From: Gilvirhabdus luticola | GTDB lineage: Bacteria; Bacteroidota; Bacteroidia; Flavobacteriales; Flavobacteriaceae | Reading direction: 5' to 3' (one strand) | Length of the DNA: 64,000 nucleotides | NCBI RefSeq assembly: GCF_032583975.1 | Contig: NZ_JAWHTF010000003.1 | Part shown: one piece after another, positions 18,169 to 27,089 of the stretch | Layout: every line of letters begins with the position of its first letter | Position numbering within the stretch: position 1 is the stretch's first letter | The notes under the pieces: generated by a model | Database searches by the model: none | What the model was told of the DNA's origin: nothing | Seen by the model: only the letters and a program-made list of their open reading frames with translations | Program-made: the position numbers and the translations under genes

Positions 18169-19506
18169 ATGAAATTTATAGAGACTTTAAAGAATGTTTG
18201 GAAAATAGAAGAGTTAAGAAACAGAATAGTTCTTACTCTTGGTTTACTCTTGGTTTATCGTTTTGGTGCACAGATTGTTTTACCTGGTATAGATGCTGAA
18301 CAACTAGGTGGTTTGGCAGACAGCACCGATTCTGGTATACTTGGATTACTAAATGCATTTACAGGTGGAGCATTTGCTAATGCATCGGTATTTGCATTGG
18401 GTATCATGCCATACATTTCAGCCTCTATTGTGGTTCAGTTAATGGGAATTGCCATTCCTTATTTACAGAAACTACAAAAAGAAGGTGCTAGCGGACAAAA
18501 GAAAATTAATCAAATTACACGTTGGTTAACAATTGCCATTTGTTTAGTACAAGCACCAGGTTATTTAGCAAGTTTACCAGCTTTAGGAATACCACAAAGT
18601 GCATTTTTATTGGGACATGGAGGTTTATTCTATTTCTCGTCCGTAATTATACTTGTTACTGGTTGTATTTTTGCAATGTGGTTAGGTGAAAAAATTACTG
18701 ATAAAGGAATTGGTAATGGAATCTCATTATTAATTATGGTTGGTATTATAGCAACTATGCCACAAGCATTCTTACAAAACGCAGCGTCAAGATTGGAAGG
18801 AAACAATGTAATGTTAATTCTTTTTGAAATTGTTATCTGGTTTGTCATTATACTAGCTTCAGTTATGTTGGTTATGGCTGTAAGAAAAATTGCTGTCCAA
18901 TATGCAAGACGTACTGCTTCTGGTGGTTACGAAAAAAATGTTTTTGGGTCTAGACAATATATTCCACTTAAGTTAAATGCTTCAGGTGTTATGCCAATCA
19001 TTTTTGCACAAGCCATTATGTTTGTGCCTAGCTTAATAGGAAAATCATTGTCCTCAAGTGATGCAGGACAATGGATGCAAACTCAATTTTCAGATATTTT
19101 TGGGTTTTGGTATAATTTAGTTTTTGCTTTATTGATAATTGTTTTCACATATTTCTATACAGCAATTACAGTACCTACCAATAAGATGGCTGATGATTTA
19201 AAAAGAAGTGGAGGTTTTATTCCTGGAATTCGTCCTGGTTCTGAAACATCTGAATATCTAGATAAAATTATGTCACAAATTACATTCCCTGGATCAATCT
19301 TTTTGGCTTTAGTGGCTGTGTTCCCTGCTGTTATTGTTAAACTAATGGACGTGCAATCTGGATGGGCATTATTTTTTGGAGGAACTTCACTATTAATTAT
19401 GGTTGGAGTTGCAATAGATACTATGCAACAAGTAAATTCTTATTTGTTAAATAGACACTATGACGGCTTGATGAAAACTGGTAAAAATAGAAAGGCTTCG
19501 GCTTAA
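18169..19506 (+). CDS. secY: Protein translocase channel subunit SecY
   Basis: This 445-residue inner-membrane channel has about ten hydrophobic helices. It begins with ETLKNVWKIEELRNRI, contains the plug-region segment after helix 1 and PYISASIVVQLM in helix 2, and has the cytosolic loop with GFIPGIRPGSETSEYL. The length matches E. coli (443). It lies between rplO and infA; adk and map, found here in many bacteria, are missing. Confidence 0.98.
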   Translation: MKFIETLKNVWKIEELRNRIVLTLGLLLVYRFGAQIVLPGIDAEQLGGLADSTDSGILGLLNAFTGGAFANASVFALGIMPYISASIVVQLMGIAIPYLQKLQKEGASGQKKINQITRWLTIAICLVQAPGYLASLPALGIPQSAFLLGHGGLFYFSSVIILVTGCIFAMWLGEKITDKGIGNGISLLIMVGIIATMPQAFLQNAASRLEGNNVMLILFEIVIWFVIILASVMLVMAVRKIAVQYARRTASGGYEKNVFGSRQYIPLKLNASGVMPIIFAQAIMFVPSLIGKSLSSSDAGQWMQTQFSDIFGFWYNLVFALLIIVFTYFYTAITVPTNKMADDLKRSGGFIPGIRPGSETSEYLDKIMSQITFPGSIFLALVAVFPAVIVKLMDVQSGWALFFGGTSLLIMVGVAIDTMQQVNSYLLNRHYDGLMKTGKNRKASA

Positions 19507-19517
19507 TATAAAATACT

Positions 19518-19733
19518 ATGGCAAAACAAGCAGCAATAGAACAAGACGGAACAATAATAGAAGCATTATCAAATGCCATGTTTCGCGTTGAATTAGAAAA
19601 TGGTCATATTGTGACCGCGCACATCTCTGGGAAAATGCGTATGCATTACATTAAATTATTGCCAGGAGATAAAGTGAAATTAGAAATGAGTCCTTACGAT
19701 TTAACTAAGGCAAGAATAACTTATAGATACTAA
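19518..19733 (+). CDS. infA: Translation initiation factor IF-1
   Basis: This 71-residue S1/OB-fold protein binds the A site during initiation. It has the typical IEQDGTIIEALSNAMFRVELENGH and GDKVKLEMSPYDLTKARITYR. The start at 19518 gives the family length. It is followed after four bases by rpmJ. Confidence 0.98.
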   Translation: MAKQAAIEQDGTIIEALSNAMFRVELENGHIVTAHISGKMRMHYIKLLPGDKVKLEMSPYDLTKARITYRY

Positions 19734-19737
19734 TACG

Positions 19738-19854
19738 ATGAAAGTAAGAGCATCAGTTAAAAAAAGAAGTGCAGACTGTAAAATCGTCCGCAGAAAAGGT
19801 AGACTTTACGTAATTAATAAAAAGAATCCTAGATTCAAACAAAGACAAGGATAA
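19738..19854 (+). CDS. rpmJ: 50S ribosomal protein L36, zinc-free type
   Basis: This 38-residue protein runs from the ATG at 19738 to TAA at 19852-19854. It starts MKVRASVKKRSADCK and ends NPRFKQRQG, the L36 pattern. Only one of the four zinc ligands of the C+ form remains (Cys14), and the usual His is Phe, so it should fold without zinc. It sits four bases after infA and two before rpsM, the normal place for L36. Confidence 0.95.
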   Translation: MKVRASVKKRSADCKIVRRKGRLYVINKKNPRFKQRQG

Positions 19855-19856
19855 TT

Positions 19857-20231
19857 ATGGCAAGAATAGCAGGTGTAGACATACCAAAACAAAAAAGAGG
19901 AGTAATTGCTTTAACTTATATCTATGGAATAGGTAAGAGTAGAGCACAAGAAATTTTAGCTACAGCTAAAGTTGACGAAAGTATCAAGGTTCAAGATTGG
20001 ACAGATGATCAAATTGGAAGTATTCGTGAAGCAGTAGGAGCCTTTACTATAGAAGGTGAATTACGTTCTGAAACTCAAATAAACATTAAGCGATTAATGG
20101 ATATAGGATGTTACAGAGGTATTCGTCATAGAGCTGGACTTCCTTTAAGAGGACAACGTACTAAAAACAACTCTAGAACAAGAAAAGGTAGAAGAAAAAC
20201 TGTTGCTAACAAGAAAAAAGCAACTAAATAA
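19857..20231 (+). CDS. rpsM: 30S ribosomal protein S13
   Basis: This 124-residue protein of the 30S head contacts the 50S subunit and P-site tRNA. It starts ARIAGVDIPKQKRGVIALTYIYGIG and has RGIRHRAGLPLRGQRTKNNSRTRKG near the C-terminus, followed by a Lys-rich tail. It starts two bases after rpmJ. Confidence 0.98.
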   Translation: MARIAGVDIPKQKRGVIALTYIYGIGKSRAQEILATAKVDESIKVQDWTDDQIGSIREAVGAFTIEGELRSETQINIKRLMDIGCYRGIRHRAGLPLRGQRTKNNSRTRKGRRKTVANKKKATK

Positions 20232-20242
20232 TAATTAGTAAT

Positions 20243-20626
20243 ATGGCAAAGTCAAGTACTAAAAAACGTAAAGTAATTGTAGACGCTATTGGAGAAGCTC
20301 ATATTGCTGCTTCTTTCAATAACATCATTATTTCTCTAACCAATAAAAAGGGAGACGTGGTTTCATGGTCTTCTGCTGGAAAAATGGGCTTTAGAGGTTC
20401 TAAGAAGAATACACCTTACGCTGCTCAATTAGCTGCTGAAGATGCTGCTTCTGTAGCACTTGAGGCTGGATTGAAGAAAGTTAAAGTTTACGTTAAAGGT
20501 CCAGGAAATGGTAGAGAATCTGCTATTCGTTCGATTCATAATGCTGGAATAGAAGTAACAGAAATTGTAGATGTTACTCCATTACCACATAATGGTTGTA
20601 GACCTCCAAAACGTAGAAGAGTATAA
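20243..20626 (+). CDS. rpsK: 30S ribosomal protein S11
   Basis: This 127-residue protein of the 30S platform has the N-terminal EAHIAASFNNIIISLTNKKG, the middle KGPGNGRESAIRSIHNAGIEV and the end TPLPHNGCRPPKRRRV, all family signatures. A 96-base structured gap follows before rpsD. Confidence 0.98.
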   Translation: MAKSSTKKRKVIVDAIGEAHIAASFNNIIISLTNKKGDVVSWSSAGKMGFRGSKKNTPYAAQLAAEDAASVALEAGLKKVKVYVKGPGNGRESAIRSIHNAGIEVTEIVDVTPLPHNGCRPPKRRRV

Positions 20627-20722
20627 TATTAATTAATAACAAGTATCAACGAGAGATTAACGATTATCGAAGGATAAGATTAAGACCTTAATTCATAATC
20701 ACTCTCAAAACTCAATTTAAAA
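20627..20722 (+). promoter_or_regulatory. Candidate structured leader of rpsD
   Basis: The 96-base gap can fold into a three-way junction. The outer stem pairs 20651-20659 with 20696-20706 (nine pairs, with a two-base bulge at 20701-20702). Inside are a hairpin TTATC-GAAG-GATAA (20664-20677) and another, ATTAA-GACC-TTAAT (20679-20692 after opening the tight end). The ATG of rpsD is 17 bases beyond the outer stem. S4 autoregulates its mRNA in E. coli and Bacillus, so an S4-binding leader is a reasonable guess, but the pairing is by eye. Confidence 0.4.
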
Positions 20723-21328
20723 ATGGCAAGATATACTGGTCCTAAAACAAAAATAGCTCGAAAATTTGGTGAAGCTATATATGGAGAAGATAAAGCTTTC
20801 GATAAAAGAAATTATCCTCCAGGTCAACACGGCAACAACAGACGTCGTGGAAAAAAATCTGAATATGCTATCCAATTAATGGAAAAGCAAAAAGCAAAAT
20901 ACACTTATGGTATTTTAGAGCGTCAATTCAGAAACATGTTTAAAAAAGCAACTTCGGCTCCTGGAATTACAGGTGAAGTTCTATTACAATTGTGCGAATC
21001 TAGATTAGACAATGTGGTCTTTAGAATGGGTATCGCTCCATCAAGAAATGCAGGAAGACAATTAGTATCTCACAGACACATTACTGTAAATGGGAATATT
21101 GTAAATATTCCATCTTACCAATTAAAAGCTGGTGATGTTGTTGCTGTTAGAGAAAAATCTAAATCACTTGAGGCCATTGAAAATTCTTTAGCAAATTCAA
21201 GCCATATTTATGAATGGATTACTTGGAATACAGAAAAGAAAGAAGGTACTTATGTATCGGTTCCTGCAAGAATTCAAATTCCAGAAAACATAAATGAACA
21301 ATTCATAGTCGAATTATATTCTAAATAA
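20723..21328 (+). CDS. rpsD: 30S ribosomal protein S4
   Basis: This 201-residue primary 16S rRNA-binding protein starts ARYTGPKTKIARKFGEAIYG and lacks the N-terminal Cys cluster, so it is the zinc-free type. YPPGQHG and the S4 RNA-binding domain with ESRLDNVVFRMGIAPSRNAGRQLV are present. It sits after a structured gap and before a 95-base gap leading to rpoA. Confidence 0.98.
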   Translation: MARYTGPKTKIARKFGEAIYGEDKAFDKRNYPPGQHGNNRRRGKKSEYAIQLMEKQKAKYTYGILERQFRNMFKKATSAPGITGEVLLQLCESRLDNVVFRMGIAPSRNAGRQLVSHRHITVNGNIVNIPSYQLKAGDVVAVREKSKSLEAIENSLANSSHIYEWITWNTEKKEGTYVSVPARIQIPENINEQFIVELYSK

Positions 21329-21423
21329 TAATTATAAATATTGGTGTTTAGCCAAAGGGTTTATTTGTACTTCTTCAAACTTATAAGCCGCGCAACTAAA
21401 TAACAATTAAAAAGAAGAAAAAC

Positions 21424-22416
21424 ATGGCAGTATTTAATTTTCAAAAACCAGACAAAGTAATCATGATTTATTCTACCGATTTCGAAGGTAAGTTTGAATT
21501 TAGACCTTTGGAACCTGGTTACGGATTAACAGTAGGAAATGCTTTAAGAAGAGTATTATTATCTTCTTTAGAAGGATTTGCGATTTCATCAGTTAGAATT
21601 GAAGGTGTAGATCATGAATTCTCTGCAATTGCAGGTGTCGTTGAAGATGTTACAGAGATTATTTTAAACTTAAAACAAATACGTTTTAAAAGACAAATTG
21701 ATGATGTTGATAACGAGTCTGTTTCAATTTCAATTTCTGGGCAAGAGCAAATAAAAGCTGGCGATTTTCAAAAATTTATTTCAGGATTCCAAGTCTTAAA
21801 TTCAGAATTAGTAATCTGTAATTTAGATCCTAAAGTAAATATTAGTATGGAAATTACTATAGAAAAAGGTAGAGGTTATGTTCCTGCTGAAGAAAACAAA
21901 AAATCTTCTGCACCAGTTGGAACCATCTTTACAGATTCAATTTACACACCAATTAAAAATGTAAAATATAGCATTGAAAACTATCGTGTAGAACAAAAAA
22001 CAGATTACGAAAAATTAGTTTTTGAAATCATCACAGATGGTTCAATAAATCCACAAGACGCATTAACTGAAGCTGCTAAAACATTAATCCATCACTTTAT
22101 GTTATTCTCTGATGAGAGAATCACTCTTGAAGCTGATGAGATTGCACAAACTGAAACGTATGATGAAGAATCACTTCATATGAGACAGTTGCTTAAAACA
22201 AAATTAATTGACATGGACCTTTCTGTTCGTGCTTTAAATTGTTTGAAAGCTGCAGAGGTTGATACTTTAGGAGATTTAGTATCATTCAATAAAAATGATT
22301 TAATGAAATTCCGAAACTTTGGTAAAAAATCTTTAACAGAGCTTGAAGAGCTTGTAAACGTTAAAGGTTTGAATTTTGGAATGGACTTATCAAAATACAA
22401 ATTAGATAAAGATTAA
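21424..22416 (+). CDS. rpoA: RNA polymerase alpha subunit
   Basis: This 330-residue protein dimerises to nucleate RNA polymerase. The N-terminal domain has GYGLTVGNALRRVLLSSLEGFAI. The C-terminal domain, which binds upstream DNA and activators, has the helix-hairpin-helix part RALNCLKAAEVDTLGDLVSFNKNDLMKFRNFGKKSL. The length matches E. coli (329). The 95-base gap before it shows no stable structure that I trust. Confidence 0.98.
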   Translation: MAVFNFQKPDKVIMIYSTDFEGKFEFRPLEPGYGLTVGNALRRVLLSSLEGFAISSVRIEGVDHEFSAIAGVVEDVTEIILNLKQIRFKRQIDDVDNESVSISISGQEQIKAGDFQKFISGFQVLNSELVICNLDPKVNISMEITIEKGRGYVPAEENKKSSAPVGTIFTDSIYTPIKNVKYSIENYRVEQKTDYEKLVFEIITDGSINPQDALTEAAKTLIHHFMLFSDERITLEADEIAQTETYDEESLHMRQLLKTKLIDMDLSVRALNCLKAAEVDTLGDLVSFNKNDLMKFRNFGKKSLTELEELVNVKGLNFGMDLSKYKLDKD

Positions 22417-22428
22417 TCACTTCATATT

Positions 22429-22455
22429 TTGCTCCTCAAGAACGAGTTGAAGCAA
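22429..22455 (+). other. Hairpin in the rpoA-rplQ gap
   Basis: TTGCT (22429-22433) and TCAA (22436-22439) pair with TTGA (22447-22450) and AGCAA (22451-22455). This makes nine pairs with a two-base bulge and a seven-base loop. It lies in a 60-base gap and has no T tail, so it is not a terminator. It could be a processing site or a translational control element for rplQ; the function is unknown. Confidence 0.35.
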
Positions 22456-22476
22456 GATGAGGTAAAAAAGTAAGTC

Positions 22477-22950
22477 ATGAGACACGGAAAAAAAGTAAAC
22501 CATTTAGGTAGAAAAACTGCTCATAGAAAGGCAATGTTGGCTAATATGGCATGTTCATTAATTGAGCACAAGCGTATTAATACAACAACAGCAAAGGCTA
22601 AAGCACTGAAGCAATTTATTGAGCCTTTGGTGACAAAGTCTAAAGTTGATAGTACACATAACAGACGTATTGTATTTAGCCGCTTAAGACAGAAAGAGGC
22701 AGTTGCTGAATTGTTTAGAGATGTTGCAGTAAAGGTTGGAGACAGACCAGGTGGTTATACGAGAATAATTAAACTTGGTAATCGTTTAGGAGATAATGCT
22801 GATATGGCTATGATAGAGCTAGTAGACTATAATGAAATCTACAATGCAGACAAACCTAAAAAGAAAACAACTCGTAGAAGTAGAAGAGGTGGAAGTAAAA
22901 CTGTGGCAGCACCTGCTCCAGAAACTAAAGCTTCAAACGAAGAAGAATAA
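22477..22950 (+). CDS. rplQ: 50S ribosomal protein L17, with C-terminal tail
   Basis: The first 120 or so residues are standard L17 (MRHGKKVNHLGRKTAHRKAML; NRRIVFSRLRQKEAV; MIELVDYNEIYN). The product has 157 residues, against 127 in E. coli. The extra tail is first basic (KPKKKTTRRSRRGG) and then Ala/Glu-rich. It is the last gene of the block, followed by a terminator at 22976. Confidence 0.97.
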   Translation: MRHGKKVNHLGRKTAHRKAMLANMACSLIEHKRINTTTAKAKALKQFIEPLVTKSKVDSTHNRRIVFSRLRQKEAVAELFRDVAVKVGDRPGGYTRIIKLGNRLGDNADMAMIELVDYNEIYNADKPKKKTTRRSRRGGSKTVAAPAPETKASNEEE

Positions 22951-22975
22951 ATGTTAATAAGCATTAATAAATATT

Positions 22976-23007
22976 AAGGATAAACTTTTTTAGTTTATCC
23001 TTTTTTT
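22976..23007 (+). terminator. Intrinsic terminator of the ribosomal block
   Basis: An 11-pair perfect stem (22976-22986 with 22992-23002) closes a five-T loop and is followed by a T run to 23007. It separates rplQ from carA, 26 bases after the rplQ stop. Confidence 0.9.
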
Positions 23008-23040
23008 ATGCAATTTTGCGAAACTTTTTTAACGAATTAG

Positions 23041-24144
23041 ATGAAATATCAAAAAAGAAATAAGGCATTAATACTACTTGCCGATGGAACCATTTTCTAT
23101 GGTAAATCTGTTGGTAAATCTGGAACGGCTTTCGGAGAAGTTTGTTTCAATACAGGAATGACAGGCTATCAAGAGATTTTTACTGATCCATCCTATTATG
23201 GCCAGTTAATGGTTACAACCAATGCTCATATTGGAAACTATGGAACGAATAATGAAGAAGTAGAATCAGACTCTATAAAGATTTCTGGATTAATTTGTAG
23301 AAACTTTAGTTATGATTTTTCACGTCCGGCAGCAGATAATTCGCTTCAAGATTTTCTAAAAAAGAATAATTTGATTGCAATTTCCGATGTAGATACAAGA
23401 TCATTAGTAAGCTATATTAGAGATAATGGTGCAATGAATGCAGTTATTTCAACAGAGGTTGATGATATTGAAAGTCTGAAAAGACAATTAGCTGAAGTTC
23501 CAAATATGGTTGGTTTAGAATTGGCCTCAAAAGTGTCAACTAAAGAACCTTATTTCGTCGGTGATGAAAATGCATCTTTAAAAATAGCGGCTCTAGATAT
23601 TGGGATAAAAAAGAATATTCTACGTAATCTTGCTAAACGTGGAGCTCATATTAAAGTGTTTCCTTATAATACGTCCTTTGAAGAAATGAACGCCTGGAAT
23701 CCAGATGGCTATTTCTTGTCTAATGGTCCAGGAGATCCAGAACCTTTAGTTGAAGCTCAATCGTTGGCTAAAGAAGTCATTAAAAGAAACTTACCTTTGT
23801 TTGGAATTTGTTTAGGGCATCAAATCATTGCTTTGGCAAATGGTATTTCAACATACAAAATGCATCATGGTCATAGAGGAATTAATCATCCTGTTAAGAA
23901 TTTAATTTCTGGAAAAGGAGAGATTACATCACAAAATCATGGATTTGCAATTAACAGAGAAGAGACTGAAAATCATCCCGATATAGAAATAACGCATGTA
24001 CACTTAAATGACAATACCGTTGCTGGTATAAAAATGAAGAACAAGAATTGTTTTTCAGTTCAGTATCATCCCGAGGCAAGTCCAGGACCACATGATTCAT
24101 CATACTTATTTGATGAGTTTATCGCTAATATTAGAAGTAATTAA
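23041..24144 (+). CDS. carA: Carbamoyl-phosphate synthase small (glutaminase) subunit
   Basis: This 367-residue subunit releases ammonia from glutamine for carbamoyl-phosphate synthesis, which feeds arginine and pyrimidines. The class I amidotransferase triad is complete: Cys257 in GICLGHQ, His343 and Glu345 in QYHPEASPGP. The N-terminal CarA domain has GEVCFNTGMTGYQEIFTDPSY. The large subunit gene carB is not in the window. It lies between two terminators, so it is probably transcribed alone. A weak -7-like CAATTTTG lies at 23011-23018. Confidence 0.97.
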   Translation: MKYQKRNKALILLADGTIFYGKSVGKSGTAFGEVCFNTGMTGYQEIFTDPSYYGQLMVTTNAHIGNYGTNNEEVESDSIKISGLICRNFSYDFSRPAADNSLQDFLKKNNLIAISDVDTRSLVSYIRDNGAMNAVISTEVDDIESLKRQLAEVPNMVGLELASKVSTKEPYFVGDENASLKIAALDIGIKKNILRNLAKRGAHIKVFPYNTSFEEMNAWNPDGYFLSNGPGDPEPLVEAQSLAKEVIKRNLPLFGICLGHQIIALANGISTYKMHHGHRGINHPVKNLISGKGEITSQNHGFAINREETENHPDIEITHVHLNDNTVAGIKMKNKNCFSVQYHPEASPGPHDSSYLFDEFIANIRSN

Positions 24145-24150
24145 TATTGA

Positions 24151-24186
24151 AACCTCAAAAAAACAGAAACTTTTTTGAGGTTTTTT
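24151..24186 (+). terminator. Intrinsic terminator after carA
   Basis: A 12-pair perfect stem (24151-24162 with 24171-24182) surrounds an eight-base loop and is followed by T residues to 24186. It begins six bases after the carA stop. Confidence 0.88.
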
Positions 24187-24259
24187 CGTTACGAAAACAT
24201 TATAGTATAAATTAAGTATAATAATAGAAATACAGCTATAAATTAGGCCAACTATTTTG

Positions 24260-24267
24260 TAAATTTG
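24260..24267 (+). promoter_or_regulatory. Probable -7 element of eno
   Basis: TAAATTTG at 24260-24267 matches TAnnTTTG and lies 33 bases before the eno ATG. No good TTTG is found at the expected -33 distance, so this is a half-match. Confidence 0.5.
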
Positions 24268-24300
24268 TATTTCAAATTTAACTAACCTAAATAATAAAAC

Positions 24301-25587
24301 ATGAGCATTATAATTAACATTCATGCAAGACAAATTTTAGATTCGCGAGGAAACCCAACAGTTGAAGTAGACGTTATAACAGAAAATGGTGTTTTAGGAA
24401 GAGCAGCTGTGCCTTCTGGAGCATCAACTGGAGAACATGAAGCTGTTGAGCTGCGAGATGGTGGTAGCGATTATATGGGAAAAGGAGTAATGAAAGCTGT
24501 AAAAAATGTTAATTCAATAATAGCTGAAGAATTATTAGGAATATCGGTTTTTGAGCAAAATCAGATAGATCAATTAATGATAGATTTGGATGGAACACCA
24601 AACAAATCTAAATTTGGTGCTAATGCAATTTTGGGAGTTTCTTTAGCAGTTGCAAAAGCTGCGGCCAACGAATTAAATTTACCATTGTACAGATATGTTG
24701 GAGGTGTATCAGCAAATACACTTCCAGTTCCCATGATGAATATTGTAAACGGCGGTTCTCATAGTGATGCTCCAATCGCATTTCAGGAATTTATGATTAT
24801 GCCGGTAAAAGCTAAAAACTTTACACACGCTATGCAAATGGGAACAGAAATTTTCCATAATCTTAAAAAAGTATTACATGATCGAGGCTTAAGTACTGCT
24901 GTTGGAGATGAAGGTGGCTTTGCACCAACTTTTGAAGGTACGGAAGATGCTTTGGATACTGTGGCTAAAGCTGTTGATAAAGCTGGTTATAAATTAGGAG
25001 ATGATGTGATGCTTGCTTTAGATTGTGCATCGGCAGAATTTTATATTGATGGTAAATATGATTATACTAAATTTGAAGGGGATAGTGGTGTTGTAAGAAA
25101 TTCCAAAGAGCAAGCAGATTATTTAGCAGAATTAGTATCAAAATATCCAATTATCTCTATTGAAGATGGTATGGATGAAAATGATTGGGAAGGTTGGAAA
25201 TATTTAACCGAAAAAATTGGTGATAAAGTACAACTAGTTGGTGACGATCTTTTTGTAACCAATGTTGAACGTTTATCTCACGGAATTGAAAACGGTATAG
25301 CAAACTCAATTCTTATAAAAGTAAATCAAATAGGTACTCTCACTGAAACTATTGCAGCTGTTAACATGGCACATAATGCAGGTTATACATCTGTAATGTC
25401 ACATCGTTCAGGTGAAACAGAAGACAATACCATTGCAGATCTGTCAGTTGCTTTAAATACAGGACAAATTAAAACAGGTTCAGCTTCAAGAAGTGACCGA
25501 ATGGCTAAATATAACCAGTTATTAAGAATAGAAGAAGAATTAGGTAATATTGCATATTACCCTAAAAGAAAAGCATTCAAAATTTAA
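24301..25587 (+). CDS. eno: Enolase
   Basis: This 428-residue glycolytic enzyme interconverts 2-phosphoglycerate and phosphoenolpyruvate. It has ARQILDSRGNPTVEVDV at the start, the mobile loop SGASTGEHEAVELRDG, the signature ILIKVNQIGTLTE and the SHRSGETED loop. The length is the family norm. It lies between the carA terminator and its own long-stem terminator, so it is monocistronic. Confidence 0.98.
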   Translation: MSIIINIHARQILDSRGNPTVEVDVITENGVLGRAAVPSGASTGEHEAVELRDGGSDYMGKGVMKAVKNVNSIIAEELLGISVFEQNQIDQLMIDLDGTPNKSKFGANAILGVSLAVAKAAANELNLPLYRYVGGVSANTLPVPMMNIVNGGSHSDAPIAFQEFMIMPVKAKNFTHAMQMGTEIFHNLKKVLHDRGLSTAVGDEGGFAPTFEGTEDALDTVAKAVDKAGYKLGDDVMLALDCASAEFYIDGKYDYTKFEGDSGVVRNSKEQADYLAELVSKYPIISIEDGMDENDWEGWKYLTEKIGDKVQLVGDDLFVTNVERLSHGIENGIANSILIKVNQIGTLTETIAAVNMAHNAGYTSVMSHRSGETEDNTIADLSVALNTGQIKTGSASRSDRMAKYNQLLRIEEELGNIAYYPKRKAFKI

Positions 25588-25611
25588 GATAAAGTTCAAA
25601 CTGTTTAAAAT

Positions 25612-25653
25612 AGAAAGAGCCAAAATTATATAATAATTTTGGCTCTTTCTTTA
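25612..25653 (+). terminator. Long-stem terminator after eno
   Basis: An 18-pair perfect stem (25612-25629 with 25633-25650) closes a three-base loop. The centre is GAGCCAAAA/TTTTGGCTC. The T tail is weak, but the stem starts 25 bases after the eno stop. Confidence 0.82.
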
Positions 25654-25737
25654 ATTAATGATAAATATCATATTTATTTATTTTTTATTGAATTAAATTA
25701 TATGGATTTTTTAAAACATTAATTTAATTTTTATGTC

Positions 25738-27069
25738 ATGAGTACCTTAAAAGAAAAATTACATAAAAAAATAATAGAACATCGTCCAAGAACAACAAAG
25801 TTGTTAAAAGATTATGGGGACAAGGTCATTGCTAAAGTTACAGTTGAACAAGTAATAGGAGGGATGAGAGGTATTAAAAGCCTAATAACAGACATTTCTT
25901 ATTTAGATCCATATGAAGGGATTAGATATAGAGGTTATACTTTGCAAGAAGTATTGAAAAAATTGCCTAAAGCTAAAGGAGCTGAAATGCCATATGTCGA
26001 AGGGCTATATTATTTGTTATTAACAGGCGAAATTCCTGCTCAAAATGAAGTTGAAGATTTGATTATTGACTTTAATAATAGGCGTATTGTACCTCGTTAT
26101 GTATGGGATGTTATAGATTCATTTCCTAGTGAAAGCCATCCAATGGCAATATTATCGGCAGCTGTTATGAGTTTGGAACGCGAGTCACATTTCAATATTA
26201 AGTACAAACAAGGCATGAATAAAAAGGATTATTGGAATTCTACATATGAAGACGCAACCAATCTGCTAGCAAAAATGCCACTCATTGGTGCTTATATCTA
26301 TAATAAGTTATACCATCCTGAAAGAGGACATCGTTACCCTGATCCATCATTAGATTTTGGTGCTAACTTTGCATATATGATGGGGAAAGACAAACCATAT
26401 GACGATGTATCTCGAATGTATTTTATTATTCATGCTGATCATGAAAGTGGTAACGTAAGTGCACATACTGGACATTTAGTGGCCAGTTCATTGTCTGATG
26501 TATATTATGCAACTTCTGCAATGATAAATGGTTTAGCAGGTCCATTACACGGTTTAGCAAATCAGGAAGTTCTTAGATGGTTACAAGGGTTGATTGACCT
26601 AACACATGGAAAATTACCTTCAAAAGATGAGTTGAAAGCCTATGTATGGAAAACATTGAATAGTGGTCAAGTTATCCCTGGTTACGGTCATGCCGTTTTA
26701 CGTAAAACTGATCCACGATATACGGTTCAGAGAGAATTTTGCTTAAAGCATTTACCAAATGACAATATATTTAAGTATGTTGATGCACTCTATAATGTTG
26801 TTCCTGATATTTTGAAAGAGCATGGTAAAGCAAAAAATCCTTGGCCAAATGTAGATGCACAATCAGGAGTTGTACAATGGCATTATGGAGTAACCCAATA
26901 TGATTTTTATACTGTATTATTCGCTATAGGAAGATCAATTGGTGTGCTTTCAAATATAATTTGGGATAGAGCTTTAGGTTACCCATTGGAAAGACCAAAA
27001 TCTATTACAACTAATATGCTTGAAGAAATGGTTCAATCAAAAGAAGAATTATCTCATTCAGCACATTAA
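25738..27069 (+). CDS. Citrate synthase, mitochondrial (eukaryotic) type
   Basis: This 443-residue enzyme condenses oxaloacetate and acetyl-CoA. It contains HADHESGNVSAHTGHL and NGLAGPLHGLANQEVL, patterns of the mitochondrial citrate synthases rather than of E. coli GltA. The catalytic residues are His271, His318 (GYGHAV) and Asp373 (NVDAQSGV), spaced almost exactly as in the pig heart enzyme (274/320/375). A second, bacterial-type citrate synthase lies 0.9 kb downstream. A 2-methylcitrate synthase role cannot be excluded. Confidence 0.9.
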   Translation: MSTLKEKLHKKIIEHRPRTTKLLKDYGDKVIAKVTVEQVIGGMRGIKSLITDISYLDPYEGIRYRGYTLQEVLKKLPKAKGAEMPYVEGLYYLLLTGEIPAQNEVEDLIIDFNNRRIVPRYVWDVIDSFPSESHPMAILSAAVMSLERESHFNIKYKQGMNKKDYWNSTYEDATNLLAKMPLIGAYIYNKLYHPERGHRYPDPSLDFGANFAYMMGKDKPYDDVSRMYFIIHADHESGNVSAHTGHLVASSLSDVYYATSAMINGLAGPLHGLANQEVLRWLQGLIDLTHGKLPSKDELKAYVWKTLNSGQVIPGYGHAVLRKTDPRYTVQREFCLKHLPNDNIFKYVDALYNVVPDILKEHGKAKNPWPNVDAQSGVVQWHYGVTQYDFYTVLFAIGRSIGVLSNIIWDRALGYPLERPKSITTNMLEEMVQSKEELSHSAH

Positions 27070-27089
27070 TTAATATTTTATTTAATAAA

